A stretch of DNA of 64,000 nt, taken from positions 124,001 through 188,000 of the forward strand of contig NZ_MVDI01000006.1 of assembly GCF_002939305.1 (NCBI RefSeq), written 5' to 3'. The notes beneath the pieces were generated by a model. That model was given only the letters and a program-made list of their open reading frames with translations, was not told the DNA's origin and made no database searches. This DNA comes from Chroococcidiopsis sp. TS-821. Its GTDB lineage: Bacteria > Cyanobacteriota > Cyanobacteriia > Cyanobacteriales > Chroococcidiopsidaceae. This document shows, in pieces, positions 50,302 to 58,631 of the stretch. The first letter of the stretch is position 1, and each line of letters begins with the position of its first letter. The translations under genes and the position numbers were made by a program.

Positions 50302-51321
50302 TTACTTACGTCCAAATCCTTTGTTCTTAACCTTTGTACCCACAAATAACCTTTTTATGGAAGGTTCTAACATTTCTTGCATCGTTCTTGGTGGTTTTTG
50401 GTTGTTCAAAAACCAAGTTTCATCTACATCTTTAGTATTGGCAATAAGTTCTTTTTGCGCATTTGCACGTATCCTTGCATTAAATAATCTAGACCAATTA
50501 GAATCAAAAGTAGCATATTCATCCTTCAGTCCTAACGCCCCTACAAAAGCTAAGTGAGGAGTAAGCGGACAAATAAAAGCACTACCTAGTACTTTTTCTC
50601 TATGAAGTTGAAAAATGGATGGATCTTCTTCAATGATGCATGGCGTATCAGAAGTTAATAACGGTAATCCTTCAACTCTAACAATCGTGAAGGGAAGAGT
50701 TTTCGCTAGTTCTAATTGGTTTGATGCATTAATAATGAATTGAGGATGTACTTTAGTAATCCAAGAAGCGGTTAATTCCTGCAAAGATGAGTCAATTGAC
50801 GGCTGTTTTTTCTTGTTCTCTCTCAATGCTTTACGACGATCAGTTCTATTGAACCCTTGTTGACGCAAATCCTGTTCTAGCTCTCGCTGTGTTCGGCTTT
50901 TCACTTCTTGATTAGTTTTTGCATTCGCATAGCTAATTACGTGAGGCAGAAGTTCCCGCCACCAAGCACTTCGTACGAACAAACCCACGATAAATTGCCG
51001 AAGCACATTGCGATCTGCCGCCGGCAGGGGCGTTTCGCCATCGTATTCCGTCAGGGGGTCGTTTGCCTCCAAACGAGGAAGGAGGGTGGCTGCGATAGTT
51101 TCATTTCTGTTCAGATAATTCTCTAATGGAGCGTGGCGTGTACCATCTAGCTCTTGCTCGGTAAAGTAATGTCCTTCTACAAAAGCATCCTTGGTCAGGC
51201 GAGGCGAACAGTCAAGGCTATCTTTGTTAAAAATCCAGATAGTAGATTTCTCGCTACAGGGATCTTTCCATTGATCTAGATAGAAATGTGGAATTTTATG
51301 ATGACGCTTAGGATTTGGCAC
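50302..51321 (-). CDS. DUF4238 family protein
   Basis: This 339-residue protein is recognised by its start NPKRHHKIPHFYLDQWKDPC, then IWIFNKDS, the DUF4238 hallmark (a Y-hydrophobic-W segment after HH-x-P). The middle is helical and basic, and a later part holds TSDTPCIIEE and the strand ICPLTPHLAFVGALG. The function is unknown; these proteins are common in variable genome islands. The sequence appears intact. It stands alone with 234 bases of non-coding DNA upstream. Confidence 0.8.
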   Translation of the reverse strand: MPNPKRHHKIPHFYLDQWKDPCSEKSTIWIFNKDSLDCSPRLTKDAFVEGHYFTEQELDGTRHAPLENYLNRNETIAATLLPRLEANDPLTEYDGETPLPAADRNVLRQFIVGLFVRSAWWRELLPHVISYANAKTNQEVKSRTQRELEQDLRQQGFNRTDRRKALRENKKKQPSIDSSLQELTASWITKVHPQFIINASNQLELAKTLPFTIVRVEGLPLLTSDTPCIIEEDPSIFQLHREKVLGSAFICPLTPHLAFVGALGLKDEYATFDSNWSRLFNARIRANAQKELIANTKDVDETWFLNNQKPPRTMQEMLEPSIKRLFVGTKVKNKGFGRK

Positions 51322-51555
51322 AGTTTACTTTAATGAAGATAAAATAAATAACTTAAATAGATTTGAGCGCTGCTTTAACCTTCTGCTGAAAAGCATCTTT
51401 CTTTTTGCAGCTAAATCTGCAAGTCAATGATAAAACAGCTACCAAAGTGCGTAGGCTCTATCACTGTAGTTCAATTGGTATTGCAAACACATAGAGCGAT
51501 TTTTATCTACTTATCTACATTTAGCTAATCGCTGTTTCTTGAACACAACTCTTTT

Positions 51556-51804
51556 TTATATTCCACTAAACTCTTCACGCAATTCAGTCATACTCCAACC
51601 ACTACCATACACTGAATCTTCTGGATAATCTTCTGCTAAAGACTCCAGCTTGAATTCAGATTTTGGTTGCTCTATCTCAAAATCTAATTTGTCAATGTCA
51701 CTTTCAACTTCTGTTGCTTGTGCAGTTTGCACATCAGGCTTCTTAGGCTTTTCTACTGACTTCTTAGGCAGTTGGTTAACTCTAATGATTTTGCTTGAAT
51801 TCAT
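51556..51804 (-). CDS. Small acidic hypothetical protein
   Basis: This 82-residue protein is polar, Lys/Glu/Asp-rich and probably unstructured (KSVEKPKKPDVQTAQATEVE) with a more ordered end, SVYGSGWSMTELREEFSGI. No family is recognised and no ribosome site is strong. It lies in the plasmid-type region, 81 bases from the zinc-ribbon gene on the same strand. It is likely a plasmid accessory protein. Confidence 0.45.
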   Translation of the reverse strand: MNSSKIIRVNQLPKKSVEKPKKPDVQTAQATEVESDIDKLDFEIEQPKSEFKLESLAEDYPEDSVYGSGWSMTELREEFSGI

Positions 51805-51885
51805 ACTTAGTCTTATTTGTCGGGAAGCAAAGTTGCTTTTACTATAGCGGTAATTAGTAGTGCTCAGAGCGCACCTACGACTTCA

Positions 51886-52128
51886 TTAGCTAGCGTTACG
51901 GCGTTTTTGCCGCTTAACTAATACAGGTCGAGGTTTTTTCTTGTGAGCTGTTTCAGTGTGAATCATACTTGGTCGGCAGCGATCGCAGTACAGAGGACGC
52001 GAACCATATGTTTCGCGTTCCACATCTTTGTTACACTGCTTGCAGATGAACTTGTACACGCGCGTATGAATTACCCGTTCGTGTGCTCTGACGGTGTATT
52101 CTCGAACATGAACTTTCTTAGATGGCAT
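51886..52128 (-). CDS. Zinc-ribbon basic protein, copy 1
   Basis: This 80-residue basic protein has two CxxC knuckles ([14 protein letters not shown], then YCDRCRPS), a zinc-ribbon fold, and a Lys/Arg-rich tail ([15 protein letters not shown]). It probably binds nucleic acid. A clear paralogue is encoded on the plus strand at 55694-55957. The shared opening is PSKKV-x-VREY, with IHTR(V/L)YK(F/L)IC before the first knuckle. The pair flanks the parAB locus in opposite orientation. Confidence 0.65.
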   Translation of the reverse strand: MPSKKVHVREYTVRAHERVIHTRVYKFICKQCNKDVERETYGSRPLYCDRCRPSMIHTETAHKKKPRPVLVKRQKRRNAS

Positions 52129-52159
52129 ACGTTAGAAATATCACACTGCTGTACATATT

Positions 52160-53452
52160 ATGCTAGCGACACTCCACGCTCAAGAGCGAACAATGCTTCA
52201 AAACCAACACTTCATTCATAGCCTCATTGAACTGCGCGATCGCTATCACATAATTGTGCAAGAATGTACCAGTGCGATTTCGCATGCAACTGAACAACTT
52301 AATCGTATTCATGCTTTGTTAGTGGATCAGTTAGTCGAACAACAGCAACTGACGGAAAGTCTACTTCAACTCCGAGCGCACTACCAAACACAACACGCAC
52401 AACAACACTCAAAAGCCCAAAGTGCTAAAGAGCAAATTGCGCATATTAACGCACTCTTAGCAGACCAGCTCATCTTACAGCACAACGAGCTTCAGATTAT
52501 CCAATCAGCACCGGACACTCCTATTCGTGGAGAAACCTCCCGCACAGAGGTATCCTCAACTGTCGAGCCGAAGCATCTTGATATTTCAAGAGATAGCGAG
52601 GTTTCTTCGCCGACGTTAGTTGATGAAGTATTAACCCAATTGCTCCATGAAAGCGAACAGCAACCGTCACAGCAAGTACCGGAACACTCAGAACAATCAG
52701 TCACTGCAAATTTTCTCCAAAAAGAGGTGGTTGGCTCAGCTTTCAATCGCCAGCAAGACGAACAACAGCACTCAGAATCTGACTCACCCATTCAATTCCC
52801 AGATCCAGAGCATTCAACTTTTTTGGAGTATCCCCAGCAATTGCCTTCTCCAAAGTTGCACAAAGCACAATCGCAATTTCTCAAAACACCACTTTTGCCA
52901 CAGTATCAGCACTTGAGTAAATCTGAAGCTGTTGAACAGCTATTGCAGGAAAATGAAGGCAGTATTTTGCACTTAGATTACATTGTTCGTGCTGTGCAGG
53001 GAGAGGTTGAGCAAGAAAACCTTAAAGCAGAAAGGTTGAGAATGAATGATACTCTGCGTAAGGGAGTAGAAAAAGGACTTTGGGAGAAAGTCCCAGATTC
53101 TCCTGGTTGCTATACGATTGACCTCAAACTGATTGCATCAAACTCGGAAAATCAAGATTCTAAATCTCGCCAACAAAAACAAATAACCAAATCGAACGAG
53201 CAACTCTTAGCGCGCTATCAGAATATGAGTTTTACAGCAGCAGTGACAACGATAGTAGAAGAAAATGTTGGCGAGGTCTTGACTCCTGAAAAAGTGGCAC
53301 GAGCATTATATGGGGAAATTGAAGGTAAGGCTTTGACTAAAGCTAAAGCGCAAGTTGGCAAAATCCTCTGGAATGGTGCTAAACAAGGGCGATGGAAAAG
53401 CGTTCCTGGTCAATTAGGTGCCTATACACTCCAGTTGAGTACATTGAAGTAA
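52160..53452 (+). CDS. Coiled-coil protein with duplicated winged-helix-like domain
   Basis: This 430-residue protein is of unknown family. The N-terminal part (about 1-115) is helical with repeated INALLADQL / IHALLVDQL segments, a likely coiled coil. Residues 115-245 are low-complexity and acidic. The C-terminus holds two homologous domains of about 75 residues (about 247-330 and 348-428). Each has (A/Y)RYQ- or QYQ-x-(L/M)S, an EN-x-G-x-(I/V)L turn, a helix with (V/A)RA, and W-x-x-VP-x-x-x-G-x-YT at the end, as in winged-helix modules. It starts 31 bases from the divergent zinc-ribbon gene and precedes parA by 460 bases, so a role in plasmid maintenance or regulation is possible. Confidence 0.65.
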   Translation: MLATLHAQERTMLQNQHFIHSLIELRDRYHIIVQECTSAISHATEQLNRIHALLVDQLVEQQQLTESLLQLRAHYQTQHAQQHSKAQSAKEQIAHINALLADQLILQHNELQIIQSAPDTPIRGETSRTEVSSTVEPKHLDISRDSEVSSPTLVDEVLTQLLHESEQQPSQQVPEHSEQSVTANFLQKEVVGSAFNRQQDEQQHSESDSPIQFPDPEHSTFLEYPQQLPSPKLHKAQSQFLKTPLLPQYQHLSKSEAVEQLLQENEGSILHLDYIVRAVQGEVEQENLKAERLRMNDTLRKGVEKGLWEKVPDSPGCYTIDLKLIASNSENQDSKSRQQKQITKSNEQLLARYQNMSFTAAVTTIVEENVGEVLTPEKVARALYGEIEGKALTKAKAQVGKILWNGAKQGRWKSVPGQLGAYTLQLSTLK

Positions 53453-53915
53453 ATCTATTTCTCAAATCGTTGCATCATCGATTGAGCACGCTTGTAATTT
53501 GCAATATTAGGCTAGCCCCTGTAGTAAAAAACTCCAGCATAAAGGGGTACAAAAATCTATTTGCCGCTTAAGGAAATCAGGACACGTTCACCAACGACAT
53601 AGTAACTTTTGAGTGGGACTATACGATCATCTTTGGGTAGCCAGCATTGATGCGTCTCAAATTTCATAAGATGTCTTATTTTTAGCAAAGTTTGAGAGCT
53701 ATAAAGTTGATTCAGTTTAGTCCCTAGCTGTTTATCACCCCTTAAGCTTCTTCAGTCACCTAAACTGTTTTATAGGAAGTTTCATGACTCTTTGCTCCTA
53801 CCGTTAGAGGGAGTTTCCAGTTTTCTCAGTTGCTAAGCTAACTTATACTCAAAAAGATATTGCATAACTGAGTTGGGTTATGCTTTTGTCAAACCAAACT
53901 TGATATGTGAAGTCA
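53453..53915. other. Upstream region of parAB
   Basis: No gene is present. I looked for iterons or parS-like repeats and found none that are clear, only short AT-rich stretches and a loose CCCCT...AGGGG pair near 53516-53545. Confidence 0.4.
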
Positions 53916-54671
53916 ATGAGTAGGGTAATTACGCTGTTTAATCAATCAGGGGGAGTAGGTAAAAGTACATTGACAATGAATCTAGGCTACCATTTGGCTC
54001 AACGGCAGCAGCGAGTTTTACTCGTTGATATGGACCCACAGGCATCGCTGACCGTATTTATGGGCTTGGAGCCATCAGAACTAGGCAACACAGTGTATGA
54101 AGCGATTGTTATTGGCGAACAGCTACCAATCTATAAGAACATTCATAACATGGATTTGGCTCCTGCCAACATTAACTTGAGTGGGGCAGAACTAGAATTG
54201 GTAGTAGCAGATATGCGAGATGTACGTCTAAAGGAAGCGCTAAAGCCGATTCTGAAACAATACGATTTCATTTTGATAGACTGTCCCCCCTCCCTCGGTA
54301 TTCTTAGCTATATCAGCCTAGTAGCTTCAACTCATGTCTTAATTCCCATTCAGACGCAGTACAAAGCCCTAAAAGGAACAGAACTTTTGTTAAATACAAT
54401 TGGTCGCGTGCGGTCTCGCGCCAATCGCAAGCTAAAAATTGCTGGTGTAATTCCAACAATGCATGATTCTCGGACTGTACAAGGCGAAATGAGTTTACAG
54501 TCAATTCAAGAGCATTTATCCCAAATCGGGAAAATTTATCCAACCATTCCTCGGTCAGTTGCCTTTGCGGATGCTTCACAAGATCACGCACCGCTTGCCC
54601 TCTACAATGCTAAACACCCAGCGGTTAGCCTCCTCAAGCAAATTGCCAAAAATTTGGAGGTGATGTCATGA
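53916..54671 (+). CDS. parA: ParA-type partition ATPase
   Basis: This 251-residue protein is a short ParA without N-terminal HTH (type Ib size). The deviant Walker A motif reads FNQSGGVGKSTLTMNLGYHL. The signature first Lys of KGGVGK is Ser here, as in cyanobacterial McdA-like ATPases. Walker A' and B follow (LLVDMDPQASLT, FILIDCPPSLG). It moves plasmid DNA with its ParB partner. ATG 53916 is chosen over the in-frame GTG 53907. Its stop overlaps the parB start by 4 bases (ATGA). Confidence 0.88.
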   Translation: MSRVITLFNQSGGVGKSTLTMNLGYHLAQRQQRVLLVDMDPQASLTVFMGLEPSELGNTVYEAIVIGEQLPIYKNIHNMDLAPANINLSGAELELVVADMRDVRLKEALKPILKQYDFILIDCPPSLGILSYISLVASTHVLIPIQTQYKALKGTELLLNTIGRVRSRANRKLKIAGVIPTMHDSRTVQGEMSLQSIQEHLSQIGKIYPTIPRSVAFADASQDHAPLALYNAKHPAVSLLKQIAKNLEVMS

Positions 54672-55606
54672 GTGTCAGAAAACAACGCTCTCAGCCCTAT
54701 CAAATAAAAGGAGTCGATGCTTTGTTTGGAGAACTACCTGTAGCGGAAGTTGCAGCAGAAATTCTCCCACTTTCCCAAATTGCTCTGCCCCAGCAGCAGC
54801 CTCGTCGCTACTTTGATCCTACGGCTATGCAGGAGCTAGTAGAGTCAGTCAGGCAGCATGGGATTCTCCAACCAATGTTGGTACGTCCGCTCTTAGACGA
54901 TAAGTATGAACTAGTAGCTGGAGAAAGGCGCTATCGAGCTGCTGTATCAGCGGGTCTAGAAGAAGTTCCTGTAGTTATTCGGGAGTTGACAGATAATGAT
55001 GCATTGCAGCTTGCCCTGCTGGAGAACTTACAACGCGAAGATTTAAACCCAATTGAAGAAACAGAAGGCATCCTACAACTCATAGCGTTAAAACTAAATA
55101 TAACATCCGAGTCGGCGATCGCTTTGCTCAATCAAGCTGCTCACCCCGAACGTAATTCTGTGGATAACGTTATCCACAGCAAGGACTGGCAGTTGGTGCA
55201 AGAGGTTTTTAACACAGTAGGAAAATTCACGCCAGAAAGCTTTCGCACCAATCGCTTACCATTGCTGAATTTACCGGATGAAGTTTTAGATGCCCTACAT
55301 CTGGGGCAGATTGCCTATACTAAGGCTAGAGCAATCGCTAAAGTTAACGATTTAGGGCAGCGTCAGGCATTACTAGAGTCAGCGATCGCAGAGAACCTCT
55401 CCCTAACTCAAATCAAACAAAGAGTTGCTCAAATAATAGATTGCGGTGCAAATCAGAGCGATCGCAGTCAATCGTCATCACTCAAAAACCGTATGGATGC
55501 AGCCTATCACCTTGCTAAAAAATCAAAAATTTGGGAAAATCCTAAAAAACAGAAGCAAATAGAGAAGCTATTAGCTGAGTTAGAAAAGCTTTTTTCTCAA
55601 GATTGA
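54668..55606 (+). CDS. parB: ParB-type centromere-binding protein
   Basis: This 312-residue ParB has the N-terminal sulfiredoxin-like CTPase fold: QPRRYFDPTAMQELVESVRQ, GILQPMLVRP and the GERRYRAA box, then LLENLQREDLNPIEE. The central HTH region follows with NRLPLLNLPDEVLDALHLG. The C-terminal third is Lys-rich and probably dimerises. It binds a parS-like site and activates ParA. The palindrome at 55158-55179 lies inside the coding region, where the protein reads VDNVIHS. Length is normal. Confidence 0.88.
   Translation: MSVRKQRSQPYQIKGVDALFGELPVAEVAAEILPLSQIALPQQQPRRYFDPTAMQELVESVRQHGILQPMLVRPLLDDKYELVAGERRYRAAVSAGLEEVPVVIRELTDNDALQLALLENLQREDLNPIEETEGILQLIALKLNITSESAIALLNQAAHPERNSVDNVIHSKDWQLVQEVFNTVGKFTPESFRTNRLPLLNLPDEVLDALHLGQIAYTKARAIAKVNDLGQRQALLESAIAENLSLTQIKQRVAQIIDCGANQSDRSQSSSLKNRMDAAYHLAKKSKIWENPKKQKQIEKLLAELEKLFSQD
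55158..55179. promoter_or_regulatory. Perfect 22-bp palindrome of two DnaA boxes
   Basis: Inside parB the 22 bases are a perfect palindrome whose halves are TGTGGATAA and TTATCCACA, the exact DnaA-box consensus in both orientations. It could load DnaA, act as a ParB site, or be a by-product of the coding sequence. Confidence 0.6.
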
Positions 55607-55693
55607 CATTTGTTGCTTTTCTAAAATATTTAACACAAATTGGTAAAGAGTAATATAGTCGTTGCCAAGCAAAATTTAGCTTTTCTCTAGTCT

Positions 55694-55957
55694 GTACCAT
55701 CAAAGAAGGTTTTTGTTCGAGAATACAAAATTCGAGCACCCGAGCGTACAATCCACACCCGTCTGTACAAGCTTATCTGCCAGCAATGCAACCAACTGAC
55801 AGAGAGGGATTCTGACGGTCCCCGCACTCTCTACTGCGAGATTTGTCGTCCACCATCTGGCGCGAAAGACGATTCCCCGCAAAGGAAGAAAAAAACCAGA
55901 CCCGTACTCGTTACAAGAACTCAAGCTTCGCGATCAAGTAAGAGCGATCGCTCTTAG
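55694..55957 (+). pseudogene. Zinc-ribbon protein copy 2, start codon lost
   Basis: The frame reads PSKKVFVREYKIRAPERTIH, then TRLYKLICQQCNQLTERDSD, TLYCEICRPPSG and KKKTRPVLVTRTQASRSSKS. It is a clear paralogue of 51886-52128 with both CxxC knuckles intact. The codon where the start belongs (55694-55696) is GTA, a stop lies two codons upstream, and no in-frame ATG, GTG or TTG occurs before the conserved part. It is either a recent loss or uses a very weak start. Confidence 0.65.
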
Positions 55958-56044
55958 AGGCGTAGGAGGTTTACTTGCTAAATTTAGGAGTATTGTCAAA
56001 TCAAGGAGTTGCTGAGGTGAAGTATTAAGGACAGCTTTCGTCTC

Positions 56045-56116
56045 GAGCAACATTTGTGTAGAGCCTAACTTTTCTACATAACAACAATAAAGTTAGGTTC
56101 TACACAAATGTTGCTC
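56045..56116. repeat. Long inverted repeat, 28-bp arms
   Basis: Arms at 56045-56072 and 56089-56116 are complementary at 27 of 28 positions, with a 16-base loop. The stem begins GAGCAACATTTGTG. It is too long and GC-poor for a simple terminator, and it may be a replication or transfer element or the trace of a small mobile element. Confidence 0.85.
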
Positions 56117-56141
56117 AAAACTACTGAGTCATTCAATACAT

Positions 56142-56333
56142 TTATCTGCCCTGCCTAATCCAACCCCTGCCTACAAGCTCAGCAGTTTCAGCGGTGTAAT
56201 AAACCTTCTGTTCGCTAAATACCACGCCTTGAAAACTGATAATCTGAAATTGCCAGCATTTGGCATTTGTATGGAACACTACGAGAATCGCTCCTCGAAT
56301 GCCTACGAGCAGGTGAATTTTGGGCTGAGTCAT
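56142..56333 (-). CDS. Small hypothetical protein
   Basis: This 63-residue protein reads VVFHTNAKCWQFQIISFQGV, then YYTAETAELVGRGWIRQGR. The YYTA-x-x-AE-x-x-GR-x-WI ending resembles small conserved cyanobacterial proteins of unknown function. It lies between the inverted repeat and topA on the same strand as topA, 148 bases downstream of topA. The first half is less convincing. Confidence 0.45.
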   Translation of the reverse strand: MTQPKIHLLVGIRGAILVVFHTNAKCWQFQIISFQGVVFSEQKVYYTAETAELVGRGWIRQGR

Positions 56334-56481
56334 GGGCGATCGCCAGTTTTACTGTCAAACGCGAAACTTCATCTAACGAAGGTGTAAGTACAAAACCTTT
56401 ATATTATCTTAAAGCATAAAATTCTTTGTCAAACTATGAAATTTTGATAGCTCGTAACTTAGTTTTAAAGACTAAATTTAA

Positions 56482-58614
56482 TTACAATTTCCCAAACTTA
56501 GGCGACCAAAAGCCATCTTGTCCCTCAAAAAACGCAACCTCCTGGCATTTGCCTCGCCGATTTTCTGCAATCGAACACCGTAGCATTAACTTAACTTTCT
56601 CTTCTTTCGTATAGTTGTAGCGCTCTAATAAAGCACCACAGACAGGACACGGGAGTTCTGTTAATGTCTCCGGACTGGGTCGGCGTTGGGTATAAGGCAA
56701 TTCATACCTTTTCATACTTGGATTCCAAAACATGACTGTTCCACATCCAGAAGCAGAGCACTTGAGAAAATGATTGACTTTCAGTTTCTTGGACTGAGAA
56801 GGAATTTTGCTCATGGCCGCACCGCACTGGGCGCAGGAAATTTTAGTGGCTTCTGCCTGAAGTTTGGTTTTTGCCCGATCTTTGGGGTAGGAACTGTTAG
56901 CACCAAGTTGTTGGTTGGCTTTTTCAAGAGCAGGAGCAAAGTAAGTGCGATGCCAAGTTGTCAAATACATCTGCCAGTCCTGCTGACCCTGAGCGATCGC
57001 ATCGAGTGTTGACTCCATTTGAGCTGTAAACTCTGGCTGAATCAAGTCTGGCAGTAGCTTTTCTAAAGCAGCGTCCAACTCCATTCCTAGAGCAGTCGGC
57101 TGAAGTTTGCCTTTGGCTACCTGCACGTAATCCCGTTCCTTCAACGTCTTAATTGTGGGGGCGTAAGTGCTGGGTCTGCCAATCCCTTTTCGCTCCATCA
57201 ATTGCACGAGCTTGGGTTCGGTGTAACAGGGTAGCGGCTGGGTTTGTTTTTTGTCTGCTTGAGCTTGTTTGAGCTTGAGCGATTGTCCTTGTTGAAGGGT
57301 AGGGAGTTGGGTGTCGCTGCTAAGGTTATTCCAATAGCGGGTGTAGCCAGGAAACTCCAAGACCTGGCCCCTAGCCTCCCAGTAGGCTGAACCCGATTGT
57401 GTCACTACGCGAGTTCTACGTAAACAGGCGCTTTGGCACTGAGAAGCAACCGTTCGATTCCAAATCAAATCGTATAACTTGGCTTCTGACGCGCTCGCTT
57501 GAAACTCCAATTGTGCTGGTGTGCGATAGACATCGGTAGGACGGATTGCCTCATGTGCTTCTTGAGCGCCCGCTTTGGAGCGGTGCTGAGTGGTTTTGTT
57601 AGGTATATTGACAGGATCGTGCTGCTCCAGGTATTGACGCACGGACGCGCAAAATTCCTCTGCCAGTGCTACAGAATCGGTTCGCATGTAGGTGATGTAG
57701 CCCGCTTCATAGAGGGACTGTGCTACCTTCATGGTTTGCTCTGGGCTGAAGCGCAGCTTTGCACCGGCCGCTTGTTGGAGAGTAGAAGTCGTGAAGGCAG
57801 CTGGGGGAGATTGATGAGTTATTTTGCCTTCCACAGTCACAACTTGATGCGGGTGGGAGCGGGCGATCGCTACCAGTCGGTCTGCCTCCGCCTGACTCGT
57901 CACTCGGTCAGATTCTGGGGTTTCCTTACTTTCTTTTGCGTCATCAGGCTGCTCTTGAGAAGTGGGCTGGGTGGAGTTGAGCTTGGTTCGGTAAAAGGCT
58001 TTAAAGCCTTCTTGGTATTCTACCCATACGCTCCAGTAATCCTGGGGTGTAAAGGACTGAATTTCCTTTTCTCTCAAGCACAGCAGGTGCAGCGTGGCAC
58101 TTTGCACCCGTCCCATCGACTTAGCTCCAATGTTGAGCTGCCAGACTACGTGTTTGCTGCCTTTATAACCTACCAGTTTGTCCAAGCAATCTCGCGCCCG
58201 CCCTGCAGCAATTAATGCCAGATCGAGCGATCGCGGACGAGCAATCGCTGCTTTGACCGCTTGGGATGTAATTTCGGTGTAGACAATTCGCTGAGGATTC
58301 TTCAGCCGCAACGCTTGCTGTAAGTGCCAACCAATGGTCTCTCCCTCGCGGTCGGGGTCAGTGGCAATGTAGACGGTATTAGCTTGCTTGACTGCCTGAC
58401 TTAGTTCTGCCAGAATTTTCTTACCCCGTGCGCCTCTAGGTTCGTAGCGGCACTGGATAGAGTCCCCTTCCAGGTCAAAGCCCAAAGCGTCTTCTCCATC
58501 CGAAGCTAACTCCCGCACGTGACCCATACTAGCTTTGACTATCCAGTTACTGCCAAGGATTTGTTTGAGTTTTTTTAACTTACCTGGACTCTCAATAATT
58601 AAAAGATTCGTCAT
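56482..58614 (-). CDS. topA: DNA topoisomerase I (type IA)
   Basis: This 710-residue enzyme opens with the TOPRIM domain (LLIIESPGKLKKLKQILG, then YIATDPDREGETIGWHL), followed by the strand-passage domains. The catalytic Tyr lies in YITYMRTDSVALAEE near residue 310. Zinc knuckles end the protein (CAQCGAAM...CSASGCG, CPVCGALL...C). It relaxes negative supercoils by single-strand cuts. A topA gene on a plasmid beside conjugation genes suggests a role in replication or transfer, in addition to the chromosomal enzyme. It starts 17 bases downstream of the VirB9-like gene. Confidence 0.9.
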   Translation of the reverse strand: MTNLLIIESPGKLKKLKQILGSNWIVKASMGHVRELASDGEDALGFDLEGDSIQCRYEPRGARGKKILAELSQAVKQANTVYIATDPDREGETIGWHLQQALRLKNPQRIVYTEITSQAVKAAIARPRSLDLALIAAGRARDCLDKLVGYKGSKHVVWQLNIGAKSMGRVQSATLHLLCLREKEIQSFTPQDYWSVWVEYQEGFKAFYRTKLNSTQPTSQEQPDDAKESKETPESDRVTSQAEADRLVAIARSHPHQVVTVEGKITHQSPPAAFTTSTLQQAAGAKLRFSPEQTMKVAQSLYEAGYITYMRTDSVALAEEFCASVRQYLEQHDPVNIPNKTTQHRSKAGAQEAHEAIRPTDVYRTPAQLEFQASASEAKLYDLIWNRTVASQCQSACLRRTRVVTQSGSAYWEARGQVLEFPGYTRYWNNLSSDTQLPTLQQGQSLKLKQAQADKKQTQPLPCYTEPKLVQLMERKGIGRPSTYAPTIKTLKERDYVQVAKGKLQPTALGMELDAALEKLLPDLIQPEFTAQMESTLDAIAQGQQDWQMYLTTWHRTYFAPALEKANQQLGANSSYPKDRAKTKLQAEATKISCAQCGAAMSKIPSQSKKLKVNHFLKCSASGCGTVMFWNPSMKRYELPYTQRRPSPETLTELPCPVCGALLERYNYTKEEKVKLMLRCSIAENRRGKCQEVAFFEGQDGFWSPKFGKL

Positions 58615-58631
58615 AGTGCTGAACCAGCATA

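Noticed and set aside
50082-50345. 87-codon minus-strand frame at the end of DUF4238
   Set aside because: A neighbouring frame carries the RES-like motifs, and this frame overlaps the end of DUF4238 out of frame.
53453-53915. Iterons or parS cluster upstream of parA
   Set aside because: Only loose short repeats are present, and none recurs with regular spacing.
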